This document shows, in pieces, positions 1 through 7,799 of a stretch of DNA of 25,408 nucleotides. The notes below the pieces were generated by a model, which saw only the letters and a list, made by a program, of their open reading frames with translations, was not told the DNA's origin and searched no databases. Source of the stretch: Rhodobacteraceae bacterium UBA7436 (lineage in GTDB: Bacteria; Pseudomonadota; Alphaproteobacteria; Rhodobacterales; Rhodobacteraceae); the NCBI GenBank assembly GCA_002478745.1, contig DLQI01000011.1:1-25408 (forward strand), in the 5' to 3' direction. The first letter of the stretch is position 1, and every line of letters begins with the position of its first letter. The translations under genes and the position numbers were made by a program.

Positions 1-28
1 GTGCTGCAATGCACGGCCCCTTTTGCTT

Positions 29-325
29 TTAGTCTTTGTGGGTCTCGGTGAATTTCGCTTGCTGCTCACCTGTCGCCTCGGTCTGATAGTTGGCTTTCCA
101 CTCGTCCATGGTCATACCGTAGAACGCTTCGCGGCCTTCGTCTTTGCTCATCTCAATGCCGCGTTCGTTTGCCGCCTCTTGATACCAACGTGACAAGCAG
201 TTGCGGCAAAAGCCTGACAAGTTCATCATGTCGATGTTTTGTACATCGGTGCGGTCTTGCATCAGGTGTTGGCGCATCCGGCGGAAAGCGGCGGCTTCGA
301 TTTCGAGCTGTGTTTGAGCGTCCAT
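29..325 (-). CDS. DUF1244 family protein
   Basis: Small soluble protein of 98 residues in the DUF1244 family, which is widespread in alphaproteobacteria; structures exist for the family but no role is established to my knowledge. The sequence shows the family's typical opening (MDAQTQLEIEAAAFRRMRQH) and the conserved cysteine motif GFCRNCLSRW near the middle, followed by a charged C-terminus. The frame stays open 22 codons further upstream, but the ATG at 325 is chosen because it matches the usual family start and has an AAGGA-type ribosome binding site just ahead of it. It is divergent from pyk, a common neighbourhood in Rhodobacterales. Family assignment is firm; function is unknown. Confidence 0.9.
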   Translation of the reverse strand: MDAQTQLEIEAAAFRRMRQHLMQDRTDVQNIDMMNLSGFCRNCLSRWYQEAANERGIEMSKDEGREAFYGMTMDEWKANYQTEATGEQQAKFTETHKD

Positions 326-423
326 GTGATTTGATCCTTTTGCGATTCTGTTCAGGTGTTGGGCGATCTTGTGTCTAAATGAATAGCCCATCGGGCCCTT
401 ACATTGAATTAGTCATAGAAGTT

Positions 424-490
424 TCACCTAATTTCATCATAGGTTTTAGGTGAGTTGCTTCCGAAAGGGAATTGGGTGATAAGCGCCCAA
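424..490. promoter_or_regulatory. Inverted repeats between DUF1244 gene and pyk
   Basis: The divergent intergenic region holds a perfect 8-bp inverted repeat, TCACCTAA at 424-431 and TTAGGTGA at 446-453, with 14 bp between the arms, so the arm centres lie 22 bp (about two helical turns) apart. A further TAGGT copy sits at 440-444. Downstream, 472-490 can form a 7-bp hairpin (TTGGGTG / CGCCCAA). The first repeat looks like a dimer-type operator that could serve pyk or the divergent gene. No regulator can be named; this is inference from symmetry and position. Confidence 0.4.
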
Positions 491-532
491 ATGATAGCGG
501 TAACATAAGTTAAAAACGAGGAATCCCCCAGC

Positions 533-1981
533 ATGAGACGTCTGCGCAATGTGAAAGTCGTGGCCACTTTAGGTCCAGCATCCGAAACATATGAAACAAT
601 TCGGGCACTTCACGAGGCGGGCGCGGATGTGTTCCGTTTGAATATGTCTCACGGTAGCCACCCTGAGATTGCCGAAAAGCACGCGATTATTCGCAAGGTT
701 GAAGCTGATTTGAACAGCACAATTGGCATCCTCGCCGACCTTCAAGGTCCGAAGTTGCGTGTTGGTGTGTTTGCTGCTGAAGAAGGCGAAATGCTGGTAA
801 ACGGCGAAAAGTTCCGTCTTGATCTTGACCCAGCTGAGGGCGACATCAACCGCGTTTGCCTACCGCACCCTGAGATTTTCCAAGCGCTTGAAGCGGGCGC
901 AAGCCTGTTGGTCAACGACGGCAAGATCCGTTTGAAGGTTGAAGAATGTGGCAAAGACTTTGCTGATTGCGTTGTCATCAATGGCGGCCAAATTTCTAAC
1001 CGCAAGGGCGTGAACGTTCCCGACGTTGAGCTTCCGTTGGCCGCGTTGTCGGGCAAAGACCGTGCTGATTTGGAATTTGTTTGTGAGTTGGGTGTGGACT
1101 GGTTGGCGTTGTCTTTCGTTCAGCGCGCTGCTGACGTTGAAGAAGCCCGCGGGATGGTTCAAGGCCGTGCTGCGATCTTGTCCAAGATTGAAAAACCAAA
1201 TGCAGTCGATCGCTTTGAAGACATCCTAGCTGTCAGTGATGGCATCATGGTTGCTCGTGGCGATTTGGGTGTTGAGCTGCCGGTACAGAACGTACCGCCA
1301 ATTCAAAAACGTCTGATCCGCATGTGTCGCGCGGCCGCTAAGCCAGTGATCGTTGCAACCCAGATGTTGGAAAGCATGATCGAAAGCCCAATGCCAACAC
1401 GCGCAGAGGTTTCCGATGTTGCGACTGCGATTTATGAAGGTGCTGACGCTGTGATGCTAAGCGCTGAAAGTGCTGCCGGCGATTTCCCAATCGAGGCTGT
1501 GCAAACAATGGACAATGTCGCACGCGAAGTTGAGCAAGATCCAACATACCGCGAGATCATTGAAGCCAGCCGTGTTGTTGAACACCGCTCGGTTGCTGTT
1601 GGTATCGTATCTGCAGCCCGTGAAATTGCGGAAACAACAGACATCAAAGCGATTTGCTGCTTTACTCAAAGCGGAACGACTGCGTTGTTGACTGCACGTG
1701 AACGCCCACGGGTTCCAATCATCGCGATGACGCCATTGGTGAATACCGCTCGTCGTCTGGCCCTGACTTGGGGTACGAACTGTGTCCTGACTGGCAACAT
1801 GGATCGCTTTAAGGGTGCCGTTGTAAGCGCTGCAAGTGCTGCACGCGCTGAAGGTTTGGCGACAGAGAAAGACCAAATCGTTGTGACCGCGGGTGTACCG
1901 TTCAACGTTCCAGGCAGCACAAACATTTTGCGTGTTGCGCCATGCGACGAGCGTTTGATCTTTAACACTGATCCAGACTAA
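533..1981 (+). CDS. pyk: Pyruvate kinase
   Basis: Cytosolic enzyme making pyruvate and ATP from phosphoenolpyruvate and ADP at the end of glycolysis. The protein is 482 residues, normal for the family. Visible motifs are RLNMSHG (about 35-41), LADLQGPKLRVG, the catalytic lysine in SKIEKPNAVD (about 218), the metal-binding stretch SDGIMVARGDLGVE, VATQMLES and the signature EGADAVMLSAESAAGDFP (about 300-320), followed by the C-terminal allosteric-type domain. The ATG at 533 is preceded by a CGAGGA ribosome binding site about 9 bases away. A small membrane protein gene follows after 29 bases and could be cotranscribed. Assignment is secure. Confidence 0.98.
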   Translation: MRRLRNVKVVATLGPASETYETIRALHEAGADVFRLNMSHGSHPEIAEKHAIIRKVEADLNSTIGILADLQGPKLRVGVFAAEEGEMLVNGEKFRLDLDPAEGDINRVCLPHPEIFQALEAGASLLVNDGKIRLKVEECGKDFADCVVINGGQISNRKGVNVPDVELPLAALSGKDRADLEFVCELGVDWLALSFVQRAADVEEARGMVQGRAAILSKIEKPNAVDRFEDILAVSDGIMVARGDLGVELPVQNVPPIQKRLIRMCRAAAKPVIVATQMLESMIESPMPTRAEVSDVATAIYEGADAVMLSAESAAGDFPIEAVQTMDNVAREVEQDPTYREIIEASRVVEHRSVAVGIVSAAREIAETTDIKAICCFTQSGTTALLTARERPRVPIIAMTPLVNTARRLALTWGTNCVLTGNMDRFKGAVVSAASAARAEGLATEKDQIVVTAGVPFNVPGSTNILRVAPCDERLIFNTDPD

Positions 1982-2010
1982 GCTGCCGGCCGGTGTAGGG
2001 AGTAAGTGTT

Positions 2011-2235
2011 ATGGATGCAGATACTGCATTGGTTTTGGGTTTGATTGTCGTTGGTTTTTCAATTCCTTCGATGGTGTCCGCAATGAGTGACCGCCGTGCG
2101 CCTAGGGCGTCAATTGTCACTATTTTGATTGCGGGTTGTTTGATTCTGTACGCAATCAAATCAAAGCCAGCAGGCTATGCGTTGGAGGACATTCCTGATG
2201 TGTTTTTCAACGTGGTCGCCAAATTTATACCGTAG
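2011..2235 (+). CDS. Small two-helix membrane protein
   Basis: Hypothetical protein of 74 residues. Two hydrophobic stretches (about residues 6-24, ALVLGLIVVGFSIPSMVSA, and 36-50, ASIVTILIAGCLILYAI) are separated by a short basic loop (DRRAPRA), so it is probably an inner-membrane hairpin protein with both ends on the same side. The C-terminus (YALEDIPDVFFNVVAKF) looks like an amphipathic helix. A GGGAG ribosome binding site lies ahead of the ATG. It sits 29 bases after pyk and before rpmI-rplT, an arrangement I believe is shared among Rhodobacterales, which argues that it is real. Function unknown. Confidence 0.75.
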   Translation: MDADTALVLGLIVVGFSIPSMVSAMSDRRAPRASIVTILIAGCLILYAIKSKPAGYALEDIPDVFFNVVAKFIP

Positions 2236-2311
2236 GTTTTTCGGTTCTGGTATCTGAGGCCACTAGATCTAGGGTTTTGGCTGTTTTTTAGGGAAAATTC
2301 AGCATTTGCGC

Positions 2312-2340
2312 TTGCCCTGATCATCTAGCCCGCCTAAAGA
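2312..2340 (+). promoter_or_regulatory. Possible promoter of rpmI-rplT
   Basis: TTGCCC at 2312-2317 and TAAAGA at 2335-2340 are 17 bp apart, a fit to a weak alphaproteobacterial housekeeping promoter, about 80 bases before the rpmI start. The 2236-2417 gap has no other gene. Call rests on spacing and a loose consensus only. Confidence 0.3.
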
Positions 2341-2417
2341 CCAACTTCGTTCCGCGCGTCCGGCTAAATGGCATGCCGAGTCGCGCAACTACCGAACTCA
2401 ATATTAAGGAGACGGAA

Positions 2418-2618
2418 ATGCCAAAGATGAAGACGAAATCAAGTGCAAAGAAGCGCTTTAAGATTTCCGCGACCGGTAAGGTCATCGGAGGTCAAGCTGG
2501 CAAACAACACGGTATGATCAAACGCACAAACAAGTTTTTGCGTAACGCGCGTGGCACGACTGCATTGTGCGCTGCCGACGCTAAGATCATCAAGGGCTTC
2601 ATGCCCTACGACCGCTGA
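2418..2618 (+). CDS. rpmI: 50S ribosomal protein L35
   Basis: Structural protein of the large ribosomal subunit, 66 residues, matching the family size. The N-terminus MPKMKTKSSAKKRFKISATG and the later GKQHGMIKRTNKFLRN are characteristic of bL35. The protein is strongly basic. The ATG at 2418 is chosen over the earlier in-frame ATG at 2373 because the protein then begins exactly as L35 does and an AAGGAG ribosome binding site lies at 2406-2411. rplT follows 17 bases later, the usual rpmI-rplT pair; infC is not in the window. Cotranscription with rplT is inferred. Confidence 0.97.
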   Translation: MPKMKTKSSAKKRFKISATGKVIGGQAGKQHGMIKRTNKFLRNARGTTALCAADAKIIKGFMPYDR

Positions 2619-2635
2619 GCCAGAAGGAATAAGAT

Positions 2636-3001
2636 ATGTCCAGAGTTAAAGGTGGCGTAGTCACCCACGCCCGTCACAAGAAAGTAATCAAAGCTGCCAA
2701 AGGTTATTATGGCCGCCGTAAGAGTACTTTTAAAGTCGCACGCCAAGCGGTCGACAAAGCAAACCAATATGCAACCCGTGACCGTCATAACCGCAAGCGC
2801 AACTTCCGCGCATTGTGGATCCAACGGATCAACGCGGCAGTTCGCTCCCACGACGCAGCGCTTACATATTCGCGCTTCATCAACGGTCTGACACTTGCAG
2901 GCATCGAAGTTGACCGTAAGGTTTTGGCTGACTTGGCTGTACACGAACCAGAAGCGTTCGGCACAATTGTTGCACAGGCACAGGCAGCATTGGCAGCGTA
3001 A
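2636..3001 (+). CDS. rplT: 50S ribosomal protein L20
   Basis: Large-subunit assembly protein that binds 23S rRNA directly; in other bacteria it also represses its own operon, but no such site is evident here. It has 121 residues, close to the usual length. The basic N-terminal extension carries MSRVKGGVVTHARHKKV and AKGYYGRRKSTFKVA, and the globular domain carries RNFRALWIQRINAAVR and YSRFINGL, all hallmarks of bL20. An AGAAGGAATAAG ribosome binding site precedes the ATG. It forms an operon with rpmI and ends shortly before a strong intrinsic terminator. Confidence 0.98.
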   Translation: MSRVKGGVVTHARHKKVIKAAKGYYGRRKSTFKVARQAVDKANQYATRDRHNRKRNFRALWIQRINAAVRSHDAALTYSRFINGLTLAGIEVDRKVLADLAVHEPEAFGTIVAQAQAALAA

Positions 3002-3027
3002 GCGCCATTGTTACCGAAGAGATTTAG

Positions 3028-3055
3028 AAAGCCCTGCCTTATTGGCAGGGCTTTT
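3028..3055 (+). terminator. Intrinsic terminator after rplT
   Basis: AAAGCCCTGCC and GGCAGGGCTTT form an 11-bp stem, counting the A/T pairs at the base, with a 5-base TTATT loop; the 3' arm runs straight into the T tract. Placed 27 bases after the rplT stop, it closes the L35/L20 operon. Confidence 0.9.
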
Positions 3056-3148
3056 TGCGTTTCTTAGGGCGCTCGTCCACTGGAATACGCTTGTGCAACG
3101 CTCTGAATGGGCAGAGGGTGAAATTCGAAACTATAATCGGCCTCACGC

Positions 3149-4333
3149 ATGTCCCGCACCCTAACCTTTGTTCTTTTTTTTATCGCTACGTTTATGCAAG
3201 CAGGCGCTTATGGCCTAACGTTCATGATGCCCCGCTTGTTCGATAGCTTTGGGGCCAGTGAAAAGGTCGTTGGAACGATGTTGATGGTGACAACGGTTGT
3301 GACTGTCATAACCGTCTATTTTTCAGGGCACCTGTCAGATTTGTTTGGACGGCTTCGCACACTCGGTACCGCGTGTTTGGCGATTGCGGCATCGTTGTAT
3401 CTATACGGGACAATAGCAGCGGTCGGTCCTTGGATGGTCCTTGCAAGTGTTCTGCTTGGTTTTGGGTGGGGCCTAACCTATTCTCTTGGACCAATTGTTT
3501 TGACTCGGCTGGTCAGGCCCAATGAACGGGTTCAATTTTTCACGCTTCTATCCGTTTTTGTCATGGCAGGGTTTGGACTGTCTCCGGTTTTCGCTTCGAT
3601 GCTTGAAGCCGCTGGTTTTTCAATCCGCGGTGCGTTTTTGGCAACCGCCGTGATGTGTATCGTTAGCGCGATACTTTTCTTCCTTCTAAGTGAGCCAATA
3701 AAAGTCCATGCGCTTAATCCAGCGCCTGAGGCTTCCTCGCGTATTACAATCGCATCGTTGGTCGCTGTTCTAAAATCACGCGCAGTTATTCCTGTGGTCA
3801 TGGTTTGTCTGGGCGCCAGTGTTTTTGCAGGACTCAATAACTTCCAGACAGTTTTCGCGGATGATCGAGGCCTGAACTATGCCAATTTCTTTTTAATTTA
3901 TACGTTGACTGTGATCATTTTTCGGTTGGTGTTGGTAAAATTTAAGGGTGGCACAAATCCGTACCTGATGATCGCGGCCCTGCAATACGTCATGTGCGCC
4001 AGCGTTGTTTTGTTCATCTTTAGCGGCGGAAATACGTTGCTTTACGCTCTGGTCGCAGTTTTGTTTGGGCTGGGGTACGGTGTTTCATATCCAATCCTTG
4101 TTGCGATGGCAGCCAACGATGCACAAGAAGAATTGGGGCCTCAAACCCTTCAACTATTTGCGCTGACGTATTTTGTTGGAATTTTTGGGTTTCCCTTCAT
4201 TGCAGGTTGGATCATCGTTGAAATTGGCACTACGCCTTTGTTGGTATTGGTTGCGGTAATTGCAGCGTTTGAGGCCAGTATGGCGCTGCGGCGTGCAACA
4301 ACATTCGCGAGCGTAGGATCGTCAAGCCCCTAG
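3149..4333 (+). CDS. MFS family transporter, substrate unknown
   Basis: Inner-membrane protein of 394 residues with about twelve hydrophobic helices, typical of the major facilitator superfamily. The loop after helix 2 carries the MFS motif A (GHLSDLFGRLRTLG, about residues 60-73). The two six-helix halves are separated by a polar central loop around residues 185-205. The ATG at 3149 places helix 1 (LTFVLFFIATFMQAG) at the N-terminus as expected, although no good ribosome binding site is seen. Substrate cannot be inferred from sequence or neighbours. It lies between the rplT terminator and aqpZ and is probably a separate transcription unit. Confidence 0.85.
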   Translation: MSRTLTFVLFFIATFMQAGAYGLTFMMPRLFDSFGASEKVVGTMLMVTTVVTVITVYFSGHLSDLFGRLRTLGTACLAIAASLYLYGTIAAVGPWMVLASVLLGFGWGLTYSLGPIVLTRLVRPNERVQFFTLLSVFVMAGFGLSPVFASMLEAAGFSIRGAFLATAVMCIVSAILFFLLSEPIKVHALNPAPEASSRITIASLVAVLKSRAVIPVVMVCLGASVFAGLNNFQTVFADDRGLNYANFFLIYTLTVIIFRLVLVKFKGGTNPYLMIAALQYVMCASVVLFIFSGGNTLLYALVAVLFGLGYGVSYPILVAMAANDAQEELGPQTLQLFALTYFVGIFGFPFIAGWIIVEIGTTPLLVLVAVIAAFEASMALRRATTFASVGSSSP

Positions 4334-4445
4334 AGGGATGATCACCCCAGTTTCCATGCATGTGGATTGTCCTAAGTTTTTCCCCGTTTTAAGCTGTGAG
4401 CATAACGCTACGGTCCCCAAATAATAATCAAAACGAGGGACGACC

Positions 4446-5057
4446 ATGAATAAACAAATCGCAGAATTTATCGGCACATTCACATTGGTCTTGTTAGGCT
4501 GTGGATCAGCCGTATTGGCAGGCGCTGACATTGGACTGACCGGGATCAGCTTTGCCTTCGGTCTGGCATTGATCGCCATGGCATATGGCATCGGCCCAGT
4601 GTCTGGTTGCCACATCAACCCAGCTGTTTCACTGGGTATGGTTGCTGCAGGCCGCATGAGCATGCTGGAAGCTATCAAATACATCATCGCACAAGTTGCA
4701 GGCGCAATCGTTGCTGCAGCTGTTCTTTGGGTCATCGCAACTGGCAAAGCTGGTTACACATTGGCGGAAAAGGGTTTGGGTCAAAACGGTTGGGGCGCAG
4801 GATACTTGGGTGAATACTCAATGATCGCCGCACTGGTGTTCGAAATCGTCGCAACGTTCTTGTTCATGGTTGTGATCCACTTGGTTGGCATTAACGTCAC
4901 GGGCGTTTCAGTGAACCCAGCGCGTTCCGTTGGCCCGGCACTGTTTGTCGGCGGTACAGCGATTGCGCAACTCTGGTTGTTCATCGTAGCACCAATCCTG
5001 GGCGCAGTCGCAGCTGGCTTGTTGTTCAAAACTGGTACACTCGACGCAGCTGAATAA
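4446..5057 (+). CDS. aqpZ: Aquaporin Z family channel lacking helix 5
   Basis: Member of the MIP/aquaporin family, which conducts water across the inner membrane. Visible parts are helix 1 (FIGTFTLVLLGCGSAVL), helix 2, the first NPA loop (CHINPAVS, N58-A60), helix 3, helix 4 (LVFEIVATFLFMVVI, ending near residue 144), the second NPA loop (VSVNPARS, N157-R160) and helix 6. At 203 residues it is about 28 shorter than E. coli AqpZ (231). The missing part lies between I144 and H145: helix 4 runs directly into the segment that normally follows helix 5. Frame and ends are intact, so this is an internal in-frame deletion. Function is therefore doubtful. An ACGAGGGAC ribosome binding site and a strong terminator flank the gene. 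Confidence 0.88.
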   Translation: MNKQIAEFIGTFTLVLLGCGSAVLAGADIGLTGISFAFGLALIAMAYGIGPVSGCHINPAVSLGMVAAGRMSMLEAIKYIIAQVAGAIVAAAVLWVIATGKAGYTLAEKGLGQNGWGAGYLGEYSMIAALVFEIVATFLFMVVIHLVGINVTGVSVNPARSVGPALFVGGTAIAQLWLFIVAPILGAVAAGLLFKTGTLDAAE

Positions 5058-5083
5058 CCCAGTCTGCTAGGTGAAAATAGGAT

Positions 5084-5113
5084 GCAGCGGTGTGAAAACG
5101 CCGCTGCTTTTTT
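5084..5113 (+). terminator. Intrinsic terminator after aqpZ
   Basis: A 10-bp stem (5084-5093 with 5098-5107, one G-U pair) closes a GAAA tetraloop and is followed by six T at 5108-5113. The T tract overlaps the last codon of the convergent rsgA gene. Confidence 0.92.
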
Positions 5114-6182
5114 ATCTTTTCTTTTTCTTTTTCGGCGGTTTGATGGTTTTGCCCATCTTCTTTTCTTTGAACTTGCGCCGTGCCAACGACTCTGAGTTGG
5201 CTTGTTCTTCGGTCGCCAACTTGTTCCACCGCGCCAAACGATCCGTATCGATTTCGCCCGCCTTAATCGCTGCGAGTATGGCGCAGCCCGGTTCAACCTG
5301 ATGACTGCAATCCGAGAATTTACACTCAAGTGATAAGTTGTGCAGATCAGGAAACAGATCACTGATCCCTGACGCCGCATCTGTCACCTGCAACTCGCGC
5401 ATCCCTGGTGTATCAAGGACCGCGCAGCTGTCGTAGGTTATGTGAAGGTGACGGCTGGTCGTCGTGTGACGTCCCCGAGCATCCGCTTCACGTACGCCTT
5501 GGGTATCAACCTCTGACCCTGTCAGCGCATTCACCAATGTGGATTTCCCAACGCCGGACGACCCAAGGAAAGCAACGGTCTGCCCCACCTTGCACCACTG
5601 CGCCAACTCGCGCTTTGGCGCATCGCTTAGCGCGTTTAGCACCACGACGGGTACTTTTTTCGAGATTGCAGTCGCGGCCGTTACAAAGGGTTCCAAGTCA
5701 TCGCACAGATCGGCCTTTGTCAGTACGATCACCGGATCAACGCCCGCTTCAAAGGCCAAAGCGATATAGCGTTCGATGCGGGCCACGTTGAAATCACGAT
5801 TACACGAGGACACTATGAACGATGTATCAAGGTTCGCCGCAATCATTTGAACATGGCGGTCATGACCCGCGCCGCGCCGTTTGATCAGACTTTGACGATC
5901 TAGAACTCGCTCTGGTTTGGTCTGTGCTTCGTTGATCAGGATCCAGTCGCCAACTGTAATTTCCGTGTCTGGGTACACAATTGTTGTGTCAACCGTTTCA
6001 CCAACCACATGCAACGAGTTGCGGTGCACTTGGGTCACACGTGCGGGGGGCGTCAACGCCATCTCACCTTCATCCAATTGATCTGCAAAAAATGGCTGCC
6101 AACCCAGCAACTCAAGGAGTGTTGGTGCGGTATCGGTGTTGATATCCGTCTGGGGCTGATTTTGGGAAGTGTCCCGTGTCAT
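5112..6182 (-). CDS. rsgA: Small ribosomal subunit biogenesis GTPase RsgA
   Basis: Circularly permuted GTPase that checks late 30S subunit maturation. The 356-residue protein has an N-terminal OB-fold region (about 45-90), then the permuted G motifs: G4 TKAD (about 158), the P-loop GSSGVGKST (about 205-213), the switch segment GRHTTT and G3 DTPG (about 257). A zinc-binding knuckle, CKFSDCSHQVEPGC (about 287-300), follows. The C-terminus ends in a polylysine tail (PPKKKKKR) suited to rRNA contact. The ATG at 6182 gives the family length. It is convergent with aqpZ and divergent from pheS, so probably monocistronic. Confidence 0.96.
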   Translation of the reverse strand: MTRDTSQNQPQTDINTDTAPTLLELLGWQPFFADQLDEGEMALTPPARVTQVHRNSLHVVGETVDTTIVYPDTEITVGDWILINEAQTKPERVLDRQSLIKRRGAGHDRHVQMIAANLDTSFIVSSCNRDFNVARIERYIALAFEAGVDPVIVLTKADLCDDLEPFVTAATAISKKVPVVVLNALSDAPKRELAQWCKVGQTVAFLGSSGVGKSTLVNALTGSEVDTQGVREADARGRHTTTSRHLHITYDSCAVLDTPGMRELQVTDAASGISDLFPDLHNLSLECKFSDCSHQVEPGCAILAAIKAGEIDTDRLARWNKLATEEQANSESLARRKFKEKKMGKTIKPPKKKKKR

Positions 6183-6247
6183 TCATGCGCTTTCACTTAG
6201 GTTACTCAGGGAATAGCGGACAAACCGTCTCAGCGTAAGGGGGCAAG

Positions 6248-6305
6248 GTTGCGGGTGTGACTTGCAATCAACGCCTCGCAACGCTAGCAGAGCATAAGCA
6301 TTTTT
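6248..6305 (+). promoter_or_regulatory. Leader hairpin before pheS
   Basis: GTTGCGGGTGT at 6248-6258 pairs with ACGCC and CGCAAC at 6271-6282 with one bulged base, giving an 11-bp stem with a 12-base loop. A run of five T follows at 6301-6305, just before the CGGAGG ribosome binding site. The T run is about 18 bases after the stem, so this is not a standard terminator. No Phe-rich leader peptide is seen. Possible leader control element, weakly supported. Confidence 0.3.
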
Positions 6306-6316
6306 CGGAGGCCGTC

Positions 6317-7390
6317 ATGGACGATCTTAAAGCCAAATATCTAGATCAAATCGCAAACGCTGCTGATGAGGCTGTGTTGGAAGACATCCGCCTTGCTGCC
6401 GTTGGCAAAAAAGGTGAAGTCGCGCTAAAAATGCGGGAGCTGGGCAAGATGACCCCAGAAGAGCGTCAAGCTGCAGGTCCTGCCCTGAACGCGCTAAAAG
6501 ACGAGATTAACAGCGCATTGGCCGCTAAGAAATCTGGTTTGGCGGACGCCGCATTGGACGAACGTCTGCGCAACGAATGGCTGGACGTTACTTTGCCAGC
6601 ACGCGAACGTCCGATGGGTACAATCCACCCGATTTCTCAGGTCCAAGAAGAGGTGACAGCCATCTTCGCAGAGATGGGGTTTGCCGTGGCTGAAGGCCCG
6701 CGCATTGATACCGATTGGTATAACTTTGACGCGCTGAATATCCCGGGCCACCACCCTGCACGCGCCGAGATGGACACGTTCTATATGCACCGTGCAGAGG
6801 GTGATGATCGCCCACCGCATGTTTTGCGCACGCATACATCACCGGTTCAAATCCGTTCTATGGAAAAGACTGGTGCCCCAACACGCATCATCTGTCCGGG
6901 CGGCGTTTACCGTGCGGATTATGACCAAACACACACACCGATGTTCCATCAGGTTGAAGGTTTGGCGATCGACAAAGACATCTCAATGGCGAACCTGAAA
7001 TGGGTTCTCGAAGAGTTTGTGAAGTCTTATTTCGAGGTCGACAACGTCGATATCCGTTTCCGCGCCTCCCACTTCCCGTTCACTGAACCATCAGCCGAAG
7101 TCGATATTCGCTGCTCATGGGAAGGTGGCACGTTGAAGGTTGGTGAGGGCGATGATTGGCTCGAAATCTTAGGCTCTGGCATGGTGCACCCGAAGGTGTT
7201 GCAGGCTGGCGGCATTGACCCAAATGAATGGCAGGGCTTTGCCTTTGGCATGGGGATCGACCGGATCGCGATGTTGAAATACGGTATCCCAGATTTGCGT
7301 GCATTCTTTGACAGCGACCTGCGTTGGTTGCGTCATTACGGTTTTGCATCCTTGGATATGCCAACATTGCGTGGTGGTTTGAGTAAGTAA
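6317..7390 (+). CDS. pheS: Phenylalanine-tRNA ligase alpha subunit
   Basis: Catalytic subunit of the heterotetrameric cytosolic enzyme that charges tRNA-Phe. The 357-residue protein has the N-terminal coiled-coil arm (about 1-85) and the class II synthetase core with family motifs GPRIDTDWYNFDALNIP, HPARAEMDTFY, THTSPVQIR, FHQVEGL, the motif 2-like stretch FRASHFPFTEPSAEVDI and motif 3 FGMGIDRIAMLKYGI. The ATG at 6317 is chosen over an earlier in-frame start because CGGAGG lies at 6306-6311 and the protein then begins MDDLKAKY as usual. pheT is not adjacent: it starts about 1.4 kb later, after two small frames and an esterase. Confidence 0.98.
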   Translation: MDDLKAKYLDQIANAADEAVLEDIRLAAVGKKGEVALKMRELGKMTPEERQAAGPALNALKDEINSALAAKKSGLADAALDERLRNEWLDVTLPARERPMGTIHPISQVQEEVTAIFAEMGFAVAEGPRIDTDWYNFDALNIPGHHPARAEMDTFYMHRAEGDDRPPHVLRTHTSPVQIRSMEKTGAPTRIICPGGVYRADYDQTHTPMFHQVEGLAIDKDISMANLKWVLEEFVKSYFEVDNVDIRFRASHFPFTEPSAEVDIRCSWEGGTLKVGEGDDWLEILGSGMVHPKVLQAGGIDPNEWQGFAFGMGIDRIAMLKYGIPDLRAFFDSDLRWLRHYGFASLDMPTLRGGLSK

Positions 7391-7516
7391 GTGCTTGTTT
7401 TAGTTTTGTATTACGGAGTCCCTTTTGGGCTTCTGATTGCAGGCCTGAACGTTAGCCAAGACTACCGAAAGCGTTGGACGTATTCCTACCACACACGCCA
7501 TTTCGGAGAGTCCTAG
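7391..7516 (+). CDS. Possible 41-residue membrane peptide
   Basis: A short frame opens with GTG directly after the pheS stop codon (no intervening base) and ends with TAG at 7514-7516. The product begins MLVLVLYYGVPFGLLIAG, one convincing transmembrane segment, then a polar, basic tail with aromatic residues (RKRWTYSYHTRHFGES). No ribosome binding site of its own is seen, so translation would depend on coupling to pheS termination. The tight packing with the next frame suggests a real coupled pair, but the gene is too short to recognise. Alternative: untranslated spacer. Confidence 0.4.
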   Translation: MLVLVLYYGVPFGLLIAGLNVSQDYRKRWTYSYHTRHFGES

Positions 7517-7744
7517 TTGGGGCTCGCCCTCAATCGAAACATGGCGGTTGTGGCTGTTTTCGTTCAGGATATGCGCAATCAAAAGGTGTCATCCCGACGC
7601 GCTGACGAAGCGTTGATCATGGCAACTGCCTTGGAAGAACACCTTAGCGTTCTGACAGGTGTGGACCTTACAAAGTCATATCTGAAGCGGCGAAAACGTC
7701 TTTGGAATCAGGCCGCTAAGATGGATCTGCCCGAAGGGGCATAG
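7517..7744 (+). CDS. Small hypothetical protein between pheS and pheT
   Basis: A 75-residue protein beginning with TTG immediately after the preceding TAG stop. GGAGAG at 7505-7510 lies six bases before the TTG, so this rare start is better supported than the ATG at 7541, which has no ribosome binding site. The product is mostly helical and soluble by appearance, with a basic stretch SYLKRRKRLWNQAAK near the C-terminus and no signal peptide. I do not recognise the family. Its position inside the phe locus may be conserved in relatives; it might associate with tRNA or ribosome function, but that is only a guess from context. Confidence 0.55.
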   Translation: MGLALNRNMAVVAVFVQDMRNQKVSSRRADEALIMATALEEHLSVLTGVDLTKSYLKRRKRLWNQAAKMDLPEGA

Positions 7745-7799
7745 GATTACCACGTTATTGTGACGTGACATTTCTGCGCTGATGCTTAGCCTTGCAGAT

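Noticed and set aside
6842..6856. GGTTCAAATCC, like a tRNA T-loop
   Set aside because: It encodes conserved pheS residues (SPVQIRS), and no acceptor or anticodon stem can be built around it.
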